Positions 1-9,440 of a DNA stretch of 64,000 nucleotides are shown one piece after another; the first letter of the stretch is position 1; every line of letters begins with the position of its first letter. The notes under the pieces are model-generated. The model was not told the origin of the DNA and did not search any database. It was given only the letters and a program-made list of their open reading frames with translations. Both the position numbers and the translations under genes were made by a program. This stretch comes from Embiotoca jacksoni (taxonomy: Eukaryota; Chordata; Actinopteri; Embiotocidae), in NCBI GenBank assembly GCA_022577435.1, contig JAKOON010000006.1, positions 6,324,501-6,388,500 on the forward strand. Direction: 5' to 3'.

Positions 1-1549
1 CAAGTAAATCTCCAGGGACTAAATCCAAGTCTTGCGACAGGCAAAATCAAGAGTGGGGTTATACGCGAGTGTGGCCGAGCGTTGGATGATAAACACAACA
101 GAGAGGAGACAGGTGAGAAAACAAAGAAGAGGTTATTGTTGTGACAGAATCAGGGAGAACACAGTGCAGTGTTGGCTTTGAAGGGATGCCCAAAGACAGA
201 AGAGCAGACCAGCCAGTGAGATCGCAGCTCACTATATCTTTCACTATTTAAGCTCCTTCGACATTTGCATCACAAGCCAGCACCTGCTGGGTGTGTCTCC
301 TCCTTGTCCATCTATTAAAAGCAGCAAAGCACTTACCTCTACACACTCCTTATTTACACTGTTGGGACACATTCACAGGCAATGAACTCAGTCACTTCAC
401 TACATCTAGGAAAATTGTAATGTTTTGTCATTGTTTTGTGACATGTTTTATTACTTCAAAAAATAATGTTTCAAATAACTAATATTCAGAATATTTGAAT
501 TTTTAAAAACTTGACAAGGCAGTAGGCTCTCCATATACAGACCACATAAGAATTATTTTTTAGTTTTCCCCTCAACTCGTTTAGTTAACATTTCACACAG
601 GTTGCCCATTTTAAGCCATGTTTCAGTTCCTATTCTAATGTATTACCTGTTTGACTGCATTTAAAGTCCAATTTGTAAAAGCAATATTTTGTAACTTATA
701 GCATATTCAAATGATTTTTTTTTTCTTTAGCTTTTGCTGGCTTCGCCTGACAAAAGGTGTAAAACGAACGAGTTTTTAAATGAAGAACAGAGTTGGATGT
801 GTCTTACACTAAATTATATTGCAAAAAGACAGATTACATGTGCTTTAATATGCAATGTAAAGCTTAATGGCAGATGGTTAAAATAAAAAATTGTAGCCTT
901 GCATGAAACTTAACTTTACTTTTCTCAAAGCCTTTTGCCTTCATTGAACTTTAAACTGCCACATATGTTATTTCCATCTTTAAAAGCTCAACATAGTTAT
1001 TAAAATCCACTTCAAAACTGCATTTTCATAACCTATGTCCTTGAAATGTTCTTTTGACATATTGAAACTGTTCAGTCTGTTTGGCTGATGTGAAATCCTC
1101 TCTCTGCTGTGTGTGTATATGCCATATATAGTATATAAACAAAATCCAGTTCAGTGATGTAATGGAATATGATGAGCAGCATATGCACGTACACAAAAGA
1201 GATACGGGCCCCTTCTATGCACATTACTGCAGAGAACTGCTGTCATAGCATCAATGTTATCTTGACTAAGTGCATGCGCCACCAGTTTATACATAATGGT
1301 GTGTTTCCCTGATGTCCATGTGCCTATTTCATTATGCAAAGTTTCCACTCAAAAAGAAAGACCTAATCAAAACTAATTCCTGACTCTCTGTCTCTGTAAT
1401 GCTTTCTGCTAAAGGAAGTGGAGGTTTGTATCACTTCTTAATAGTGGTCCGTTTACGAGGACTAGTCATCTATCTGTCATGTATTCTTACTTTAGAAGTC
1501 ACTTGACCAATGTTTTCATGATTTTCTTTATTGATTAACCATCTTACAG
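1..1549 (+). other. spock3 intron, right-hand part
   Basis: AT-rich DNA left of the first recognisable spock3 exon. Since the exon at 1550 encodes an internal piece of testican, this is intron and the signal-peptide exons lie off the left edge. A pyrimidine tract with AG near 729 opens a short frame, but I do not recognise its product and found no convincing donor, so I did not call an exon. Confidence 0.6.
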
Positions 1550-1589
1550 GAGCCTGGAACGTGGACTCCATCCAAGCCCTTCGATCAAG
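1550..1589 (+). CDS. spock3: spock3 linker exon (TWTPSKPFDQ)
   Basis: Forty bases between AG (1548-1549) and a GTGGGT donor at 1590. They read EPGTWTPSKPFDQ plus the first base of the next codon. Known testicans carry a similar TW-P-KPFDQ segment just before the DPC motif. The donor phase joins exactly to GC-CTT-GAT at 3185. The 5' boundary is less certain, because the three residues before TW do not match what I recall of the family. Confidence 0.75.
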
Positions 1590-3319
1590 GTGGGTGTGAA
1601 TGAGAAAGAGTGAAGTGGTTGTGCTGTGAGCTGTGCGATAAAACAAGCCAAAAAAAACCTAGAAAACATTAAGAGTGGCTGTAAATATGTTATTTTAACA
1701 ATATAAATATTACAAGTTTGGAGTCTATTTTAGGATATACATAAAAATACAGTGGTCAGTGGTGATCATAATTTGTGGTTAAAACCTACAAATTATTTCA
1801 TATTAATATTAGAGCTAAAAAATAATTTGAGCACAATATCAAATCATGACCACAGAGTTACAACCATTTAGTTTCTAGGTTGCTGGAACATCATTCAGAG
1901 ATCAAATGTGATCAAATATGCAGATTTTGTAAATATGTAAATATAATCTATGTTCTATAGTAATTGTGCTTTGTGATCTAAAGTTATGAAAATTTTAAAG
2001 AGGTCCTGCACACAAGTATTTAGAAAATGTTTTAACAAACAGATTCAATTGTTTAATGTATACAGGATGAAATGTACTCTGTACCACTGATTGGTGGAGA
2101 CTGGGTGAAATATAAACAGTGGTAGAAATATATTTTGCCAAAATATTGAAATGTTAGAAGCTGTGTTTTTGTCTTTCCTGGTTCACGAACTTTGAGCAAA
2201 AAAAACTATAAAATGTTTTAAAATGTCTTACTGTCCTCTCGCTACATATAAATCTCTTGTTTTTTTTGGTGCATCAGTTCTTTTAATTACAATAACCTAA
2301 ACAACAGAATCATCTTCTGTTCTTCATTCATCTTATTCCTCATTGTATTACTGACAGCTATAAAGTCATACTGACGTCCAGGCACACCAGGACACGAACA
2401 TATTCACTCTCACTTATCACTGTATCCTCAAACACGCATACACAGACGTGTCAGGGAAACAATAGCATTAGATAGTGCGTTTGAGGATGGAGGCAGGATA
2501 ATCTGCCAAAGCTGCTCAGGGATTACAGTAAGGTTCTTTAGAGCAGAGGTCATTCACAAACTGTTCTGAGACCAGCCAGGGGCCTTAAATGCTGCACATG
2601 GGTGCCTCACCGAAGGCTGACATGGGGTCAGAAACAGCTAGCTTGTCTCTACCAACAAAGATCATACCCACTGCTTGGGACTCAGATCTAAAATCAGCGC
2701 TCACCTTCAAAGCCATATATGGCTTTCAGCCACGGGATCTGACAGGAGATCAGTTTGAGGATCTCAGCAAGAGCACACACGAATGGCACCCTGTGCAGGC
2801 TGATGTAAGATCAGAAGTAGCCTCTGAAAGCAGTTCCATCTGTTTTTAGCTGTAAGAATACTTAACAGTATTGTGACTTTGAGTTCAGCGTGAGAGAGTC
2901 ATTGCTAGTATACGGTGACTGAAGAGATAGCAACCAGAAAAACACACACATAAACCCACAGCCAGATTAATTGGATTTAAAAAAAAAAATCAAAAAAGAA
3001 TCACATGGTTTAACTAAGAACCATTGATCTAGTATTTCAGGGAAATGTAACCTTTCTCTCTGTTCGTGCTAATGGGATTTGTAAATAGGGAAGTTGTGTT
3101 GTAGTCACACACACATATGGAGTAAACATACTGTAAACACACATTTAAAAAAAATCCTTCTATTTCTCATGTTTGTGTTTTTAGGCCTTGATCCAGCCCA
3201 AGATCCCTGTCTGAAGATCAAATGCAGTCGCCACAAGGTGTGTGTGGCTGAGGATTATAAAACTGCCACTTGTGTCAGCCAAAGGAGAGTTAGGTAAGAA
3301 CACACACACACTCGGACGG

Positions 3320-3376
<57 letters not shown>

Positions 3377-6166
3377 TGTGCACACGCACTCACACACTTG
3401 GTGTTTGAAACATGCATGTCTTACCAAACATGCCTGTTTCAAAGCTGTCCTTGAACTTTGCATGTACATGTTTCCATGCGACACAAATGCACCAGGAATG
3501 ACAGTGAATTGGGAGCAAATGAAATCCCTTACTTACTTAACTTCTCTTCTTTTCTCCTACCTGTTTTTTTGCCTGCTTACTTATTTATGCTGCATGCTGA
3601 ACAGCAACACCAGAGAGGCAGCTGTTTGTCTTTTTTTTTTTCTCCAGCTGGTCTACCGGTTGCTCGGCTCTCTGGTGACTGTTGTGTGACATTACTGTTT
3701 GGTCCAGTTACCTCGGCACTGGCACTGCTTTACAACGGACACGAAGTCCTGCCAAGTGATATGAATGGGCTTTCTATGTGTATGTGTGTGTGTTTGTGTC
3801 TGGGACACTGCAGACTGGAAAGGGGACAGTAACACCATACTGACCTCATTTCCCATTCTTAGCAACGACGCAATTCCCACTACACAGTGGAAGCACATCA
3901 GAAAATAATCACACACAAATCCTAAATCCTTGTCTCATTTCTGAAATTGGTGTAAGAACAAGTCAATTCATCACAGATTCGTAATGCTTAGAAAACATTA
4001 GTTACGAAGGGTGCTGGGAGGATGCATCGTGTTGGTGTTTGAAGGGTACAGTTTCAAATGATACTTGATTTGAAATCTTTCCATATGCATGCAGTCAGAG
4101 GTTCAAGTGCGTGTGTGTAGAAAGTAAGTCTTTTCAATCTCCTGCCTAGTTTCAAAGATGCCAATCTGTACCAGAGCCCAGGGTCAAAGTGCAAACCCTG
4201 CCCTGTGGTTCATCCCGCCCCTGTTTGTGGAACTGATGGCCATACCTACTCCACCAAGGTACGTGCACACACACAAACACACAGTAGCTTCAAGTCTCAT
4301 CCATAAGTCACATTTTCTTTGTTTCCTCTGGGTGAGACATACATCCTGATTTTGCTTCCTCTTCTGTCTGATCCCTTCTGTCTCTGTCGATCAGTGTAAG
4401 TTAGACTACCAGGCGTGCATCACAGGAAAGAAGATTACTGTGAAGTGCGCTGGCATGTGTCCTTGTCCCTCTCAGCCTGAGCAGAGTTCTGCAGAGAAGA
4501 AAGGTACACAGTTTCGCAAACATTAATGTACACTGCAAGATAGGATACATTGAACAAGAAACAGTAATTTCTCCTTAATTAAAAAGCTTTCCAGGGTGTT
4601 TAAGTCCATGTTTAAAGCTCCTGTCCTGCTGAAGTGTCTTCATGACACTGAAAGTTCCAAAGCAGCTTTGCCTTAGCTGACCCTGACTAAAACTTTTCGT
4701 GAGGAAGAAGGGAGAAACTAATGCATCCCTTTACCATTATTAATCACAAGCATTATTATCATTCCTCAGTGTGCAGTGAGTCGGATCTGAAGGAGGTGGT
4801 GAGTCGCCTGAGAGACTGGTTCAGAGTGCTGCATGAGAATGGCAACCACAAGAGAGTCAAGATCCAGAAGCCAGAGAAGAACAGTGAGTCACATGGCATT
4901 AGCATGGAGAAATAATGGCATGCGACATTTCTACAAAAAAAATTTTATCACATTATTTCTTACACAGAAATATCTTCCTAGATTCACCCTTACCTCTCTT
5001 TGATCTTCACCCACAGAGTTTGAAGTCGGGGCATCACCTATTTGTAAGGACCCTCTGGGCTGGATGTTCTCCCGGCTGGACACAAACTTTGACCTGCAGC
5101 TGGACCAGTCAGAGGTCAAGAGCCTCTATCTGGACAGGAACGAGCCATGCTCCGATGCTTTCTTTGAATCGTGCGACTCACACCCCGACAAAGTTATAAC
5201 CAGCTCTGAGTGGTGCACAGGCTTCCAGAGGTACACAGGTACGGTGTCTGCACGAGCGCAAATACAAACACTTAATATGCATCCACAACTGAGCAAACAT
5301 GCAAATGTCATATGTCATGCAGCAAGAGGATTTTGATGTAGGTGAGGCAACACTTAGAGGTATATTCCAGTTTTATACGTCAATCTGTTTTTACTTTTGT
5401 TGTATTCTTTGTTGTTGTCACCAAATTAAACGCTGAGATCTTAGATAGCGAAAGAAACACGAGCAGACAATCATGACAGTTTTAAAAACAACCTCAAGTC
5501 TGCTAAACCTTATTTGGAGAAGACAATAAATAAAAACAAAAGAATTATGAGTCCAACTGTCCATTTTAAACATCCATCGCAATTAACAGACACCGGTTTT
5601 AGTTTAACTTCGACCTGCTACCCGAAATTGGAAACAAGACTCAAGTTGTAACGAACCAAAACTTTTTTTGTCACAAATTTGTACAGACAGAATACAAAGC
5701 TACAATAGTATTATACTAAACTATAATATACAGAAATATGAGAGACTTTTTATTCCATTGGAAGTACAGATTATTACTGCACTCTGCACGATGAAAAACA
5801 ACACAATACAGCACAATAAACTGCTTAAAACCCCATTTGTGAGACCAGGAATGAAAAAAAATGTGTTTTTTTGGTAATAAAGGAACAGTGAATATGGATG
5901 ATTCCCTGGAAGTAAACTTGTGAGAACAAAGACAGCAGGATAACAAACATCATGACGAAAGCAAGAAGCACAGAAATATAATACGGAAGCAAGGCTCCTA
6001 CACAAACAGCTGCAGTCCCAGAAAAGCAGACTTCTGCAATTCAAAGTCTCTTGTCTGTTCCTTTCAGATTCCCCATGTAAAGCAGAGCTGTCCAGTATCA
6101 ACAAAAAGCAGGCGGGAAAGAAGTTACTCGGTGAGACACACACACACAAAATCACAAGTGCACGCG

Positions 6167-6220
<54 letters not shown>

Positions 6221-7245
6221 CACACACACATAACTCACGGTGTGCGTCTACGTGTTTTGGCTGGAATCTGCAGGTCAGTATCTGCCATCCTGTGATGAGG
6301 AAGGTTACTACAGGTCCCACCAGTGTCACAGCAGCAGCGGCCAGTGCTGGTGTGTGGATCGCTATGGCAACGAGGTGGCCAGCTCACGCACCCATGGCCC
6401 TGCAGACTGCGGTACGCAATACACAAAAGAGAAAAGCGTCTGTATTCGTGGAGGGAAATAAGGAGATTCAGCACGATTTGGAGTTCAGATAGATTGAATG
6501 GAGGAAATACTGTAAATTCAGATATCAGTGTCAAATCCCATTATTTTACACATAAGTCGTGAAATCTGCTATCTGACACAACATACGCTACCTATTAGTA
6601 TCATAACATTGTTACACAAAATGCCTTTTCACTACCTTTCTGAGAATTGGATGAGAATATGTGTACCGCTCTGATGTCGACACGTTATGTAGGAAGCTAT
6701 GGCGAGCAACTGGTTAGCAACCAGCAACCAGCCTAGCCTAAAGACTGGTTTTGTCCAAAGATAACAAAATTCGCCTGCTATTTCTTTTAAAGCTCACTAA
6801 TCAACATGTTATATCTCATTTGCTTAGGCTGTACAAAAAAAAAAGTGTCAAACAATTGACAGTTGGAGGTTTTAGTTGGGATTTAGTGCTGATCTCGTTC
6901 TTGGTCAGGTGCAGTGAATTCTGGGAGTCTTGTCATCCATCACAAGTTGTAGCTTCATATTTAGCGTCCAGATACGAGACCATAGATCTACTCATTTAAC
7001 TCTTTACAACAAGGTGAATAAGTGCATCTCCCAAAATGTCACACAAGTGCTTTTAGTGTAAGACTGAGTTTTTTTCTCCACTCCTAGGGGTAGTTTTGGA
7101 GTCTTCCGGAGACCTCGGCAGTGGAGACTCCCTGTTCGCCGACGACGACGAAGACTCTTTTATCCTCAATGACCAGGCAGGTTTCGACGACGAGGACGAC
7201 GAGGATGAGGATGATGACGACGACATCGATGAATATCTGTCGTAA
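1550..7245 (+). CDS. spock3: Testican-3 (SPOCK3), C-terminal 353 residues, 5' partial
   Basis: Secreted calcium-binding matrix proteoglycan of the SPARC/testican family; testicans modulate proteases and matrix in the nervous system. Exons: 1550-1589, 3185-3293, 4150-4258, 4395-4503, 4770-4883, 5017-5238, 6068-6130, 6274-6411 and 7088-7245 (TAA 7243-7245). All introns are GT-AG and the phases chain without a break. Domain order: KPFDQG linker; DPCLKIKCSRHKVC; a Kazal-like module (CKPCPVVHPAPVCGTDGHTY); the SPARC EC domain (LRDWFRVLHENG, then GWMFSRLDTNFD with two EF-hand loops); a thyroglobulin type-1 module (QCWCVDRYGNEV); and an acidic tail with two Ser-Gly-Asp sites. QCWCVDRYGNEV and LGQYLPSCDEEGYY favour SPOCK3 over SPOCK1 and SPOCK2, as recalled. 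Oddities: a cysteine of the second EF-hand is glycine, and two introns carry CA repeats next to their donors. The family assignment is firm; the paralogue is likely. Confidence 0.9.
1590..3184 (+). other. spock3 intron
   Basis: AT-rich, 1,595 bases, with a GTGGGT donor and a TTTTTAG acceptor. It contains an 86-codon open frame (2589-2849) with no recognisable motif. Nothing else was seen. Confidence 0.7.
3185..3293 (+). CDS. spock3: spock3 exon, DPCLKIKCSRHKVC segment
   Basis: The exon reads LDPAQDPCLKIKC then SRHKVCVAEDYKTATC, the cysteine-rich testican segment before the Kazal module. It enters in phase 1 (G|GC) and leaves in phase 2 (AG|). A CA/CG-repeat tract starts about five bases after the GTAAGA donor. 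Confidence 0.9.
3299..3395. repeat. CA/CG microsatellite next to a spock3 donor
   Basis: CACACA, then a CG-rich interruption, then a pure CA tract at about 3327-3373 and a degenerate CA tail. All open frames here, in both directions, are repeat artefacts. Confidence 0.95.
4150..4503 (+). CDS. spock3: spock3 Kazal-like module, two exons
   Basis: Exons 4150-4258 and 4395-4503, separated by a 136-base intron. Together they encode CKPCPVVHPAPVCGTDGHTY, CKLDYQACITGKK and CAGMCPCPSQPEQS. The cysteine spacing is that of the follistatin/Kazal-like module of testicans. The second exon begins exactly at the Cys codon TGT, phase 0. Confidence 0.9.
4770..5238 (+). CDS. spock3: spock3 SPARC-type extracellular calcium-binding domain, two exons
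   Basis: Exon 4770-4883 encodes CSESDLKEVVSRLRDWF and RVLHENG. Exon 5017-5238 encodes ICKDPLGWMFSRLDTNFD and the rest of the EF-hand pair. EF loop 1 is DTNFDLQLDQSE and loop 2 is DSHPDKVITSSE; both have Asp at position 1 and Glu at position 12. After loop 2 the fish reads EWCTGF, whereas I recall EWCYCF in mammals, so one conserved cysteine is missing. Confidence 0.9.
6068..6130 (+). CDS. spock3: spock3 63-base symmetric exon
   Basis: Encodes DSPCKAELSSINKKQ then AGKKLL, matching the EC-to-thyroglobulin linker of SPOCK3. The exon is 63 bases and enters and leaves in phase 1, so skipping it would keep the frame and remove 21 residues. Its donor runs directly into a CA repeat. Confidence 0.85.
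6136..6230. repeat. CA microsatellite filling a spock3 intron
   Basis: Starts inside the donor (GTGAGACACACA) and runs, with CG interruptions, to 6230. It occupies about two thirds of a 143-base intron whose acceptor is at 6273. Confidence 0.95.
6274..6411 (+). CDS. spock3: spock3 thyroglobulin type-1 domain exon
   Basis: Encodes LPSCDEEGYYRSHQC, SSSGQCWCVDRYGNEV and SRTHGPADC. The CWCV core and six-cysteine pattern define a thyroglobulin type-1 repeat. Known testicans use this region in protease inhibition; that function is inferred here by family. Confidence 0.92.
7088..7245 (+). CDS. spock3: spock3 last coding exon: glycosaminoglycan sites and acidic tail
   Basis: Reads GVVLESSGDLGSGDSLF, then an Asp/Glu-rich run ending DDDIDEYLS and TAA. 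The two SGD motifs correspond to the glycosaminoglycan attachment serines of testicans (SGDFGSGD in mammals, as recalled). The acceptor is TCCTAG at 7082-7087. Confidence 0.9.
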
Positions 7246-9440
7246 TTGTAAAAAAAAAGAAAAAAAGAAAAAAAGAGAAAACTTTGTTTGGTCAAACTGC
7301 ACGTTTCTAGGTGACTCCCCAGGCGGATACTTAATCGTACTAACAGCCTATGGACTACTCTCCGTGTATTGTTTGTTCATAAGTAAAAAAGAAAAAAAAC
7401 AAAAAATCAATATTCCTGGAAAACGTTTATGATTTCTATTCCTGTTTAAGTATAAAATATGAGTGGTTCATGGCACTTGTTCACTTGTGTGTCAGCCAAC
7501 CAGAGAATATTACAAGGACTAATCGAACAACCAGTCCATTGCTTTGGATTTGGTCACGTGTGCAAAGACCTTCCCCTTCATTGGACAGTCCATGTCCTCC
7601 AGTGTGTCCTGTCCTTGTGCAGCACTCTGATGCCTGAGTGTGTTGATGCCTACGGCGCAATGTTAAAGAGATTTCCCCCTTTCTTCATACCCTCATCTTC
7701 TTCCTCTCCCCCCGCCTCCCCCACCTCTTCAATCCTTATCAAATGTCTCTGTGTATAGGTGGGATGTTGATGATGTAGATAAGAGAATATTGCACTCTAT
7801 AGGTTTCTTTTGATCTTGATTTGTAACTGTGACTGTAACTGTGTGGAAAAACAAGATAAGAGTTAGAAATGCTTCATTAGGAGAATTAAGGCAACAACAA
7901 AAAAAAACAATGTGAGCTGGATAACAATCAGAACCGACATGCTAGCTGTTTTCACTGAAACACAAATCAAGTCAAATCATCTCAAAGGCTCAGCAACAAG
8001 GAAAGACAAATTATTCTTTGGCCGGTGGTGTTGGTGGGGGGGGGGGGGGTATTATTGTTATCTATTTTTCTAATCCATTGTAGGATGAATACAGAAGATG
8101 AAACAGATTTGTCTTAGCATGTCCAATACTGCGTGATGTTGTTTCAGTCTACAGAACCAGAGGCTAAACCTTTGTGGAACTCAAAATATAAATGAGCTCC
8201 GGGTTGAACATTTACCCTCCAGCATGTACAGATGAAAACTCCACTTGCCTAGTTATGAACCGCTCAAGCCACAAATCTGTGTGATAAAAATGTTTGCTGA
8301 CCTTTAATAGGTCAGCGAGCTCAAAGAAAACTTCAGAATTCAGAAGAAAATGTGTTGATGTTTTTTTTTTTTCATTTTCAGATATGAGTCTCGGACTTCA
8401 CGTGATTTGAGCACACAGTGAAACAGAACAAATCTTTTGCACAGTAATGAAACCGCAGAGCCATGCAGACCTGTTGAAAATATTGGGTCGGGGACGGAGG
8501 GTGAGGTGTGCCTTTTACTGGGAAGGACAGATCGTGGTAATAGTGGGAGAAGCATGCTTGCTGGACTGACTTCAACTCATCATTACACTCCATACGAGTG
8601 GCTGTACCGCTAAGCCTGCATACTACTCAGTTTTCGGTATGGCATGTGTTTTGGGTTGCTTATAGGATGGTGTTACATAGGCCATACTTCCGATCTTTTG
8701 ATTTGTTCCATAGGATAGCTAGAATGTAGAGAAGCACAGCGATGCTTTGCAGCTAAGGCATACAGACACTTAGATTATGCTGGATTTGAAGATGTTTTAT
8801 ATATTATACACTGGCTAGAAGAAGCTTTGGTTTAGACAGCTTTATATGAAAAGACAATGATCATCTTACAGTGTTTGCTTTTACTTTGTTTCAAAAGCTT
8901 GGTTTGTACCTGATCTGCTCTAAGTACTTACAGTGTATATCTGTCAGGGTTGAAATCTGAATCTGATCCCAGATGTGTGTATTGTTGATAAGTCTTGTGA
9001 CTGTTTATGCAGATCTGGGATCAGCTGAGCTCATATGTTCATTTTCAATGAATAATTTGTCATTTGGCTTCATTTTTAATCAAATATCTGTTGAAATTCC
9101 ATGTTAAGATCTGAAAAGTGCCATCTAACCGTCCAATCGTACTTTTTAAAAAAATTATTTTCTCCCTTCTCTCTCTTTTTTTGTTTTGTTTTTCTCCCCT
9201 TATTCCTTCTAACTTGGAATTTCAATTCACATTATGAACTGGAAGACATTTCACTCTCAAAGTGTGCTCTTTCATAGGTGTGATGACATGCAAATCATTT
9301 TGTTGACCTCAGACACTGTAGCCACTCTCAGCCAATCACACACTGTCATCACAGCTCTGATAGTGTTTAAAGGTTATGATACAGATGCATTTTTTACAGT
9401 GTATGTATGATTTGCTGAAATAAAAGCTATATTGACCAAC
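7246..9440 (+). other. spock3 3' UTR (predicted extent)
   Basis: Non-coding DNA after the TAA with no exon-like frame. It contains a poly-G run near 8036-8049 and a 12-bp inverted repeat at 8963-9024. The right limit rests on an AATAAA followed by GT-rich sequence. Earlier cleavage sites cannot be excluded. Confidence 0.5.
9419..9424 (+). terminator. Candidate spock3 polyadenylation signal
   Basis: AATAAA in GCTGAAATAAAAGC, followed by CGTCGTCACAGGTGT about 25-40 bases on. This is the arrangement expected of a poly(A) signal plus a downstream GU-rich element. Confidence 0.55.

Noticed and set aside
729..885. Open frame after a pyrimidine tract, reading LLLASPDK and then EFLNEEQSWM, as an upstream spock3 exon
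   Set aside because: It faintly recalls the FL-E-QW segment of testicans, but the following residues do not match, no good donor closes it, and similarity of a few residues is within chance.
5721..6329. 202-codon minus-strand open frame
   Set aside because: It runs antisense through the spock3 CA repeat and two spock3 exons. Its cysteine/valine run is the repeat read backwards.
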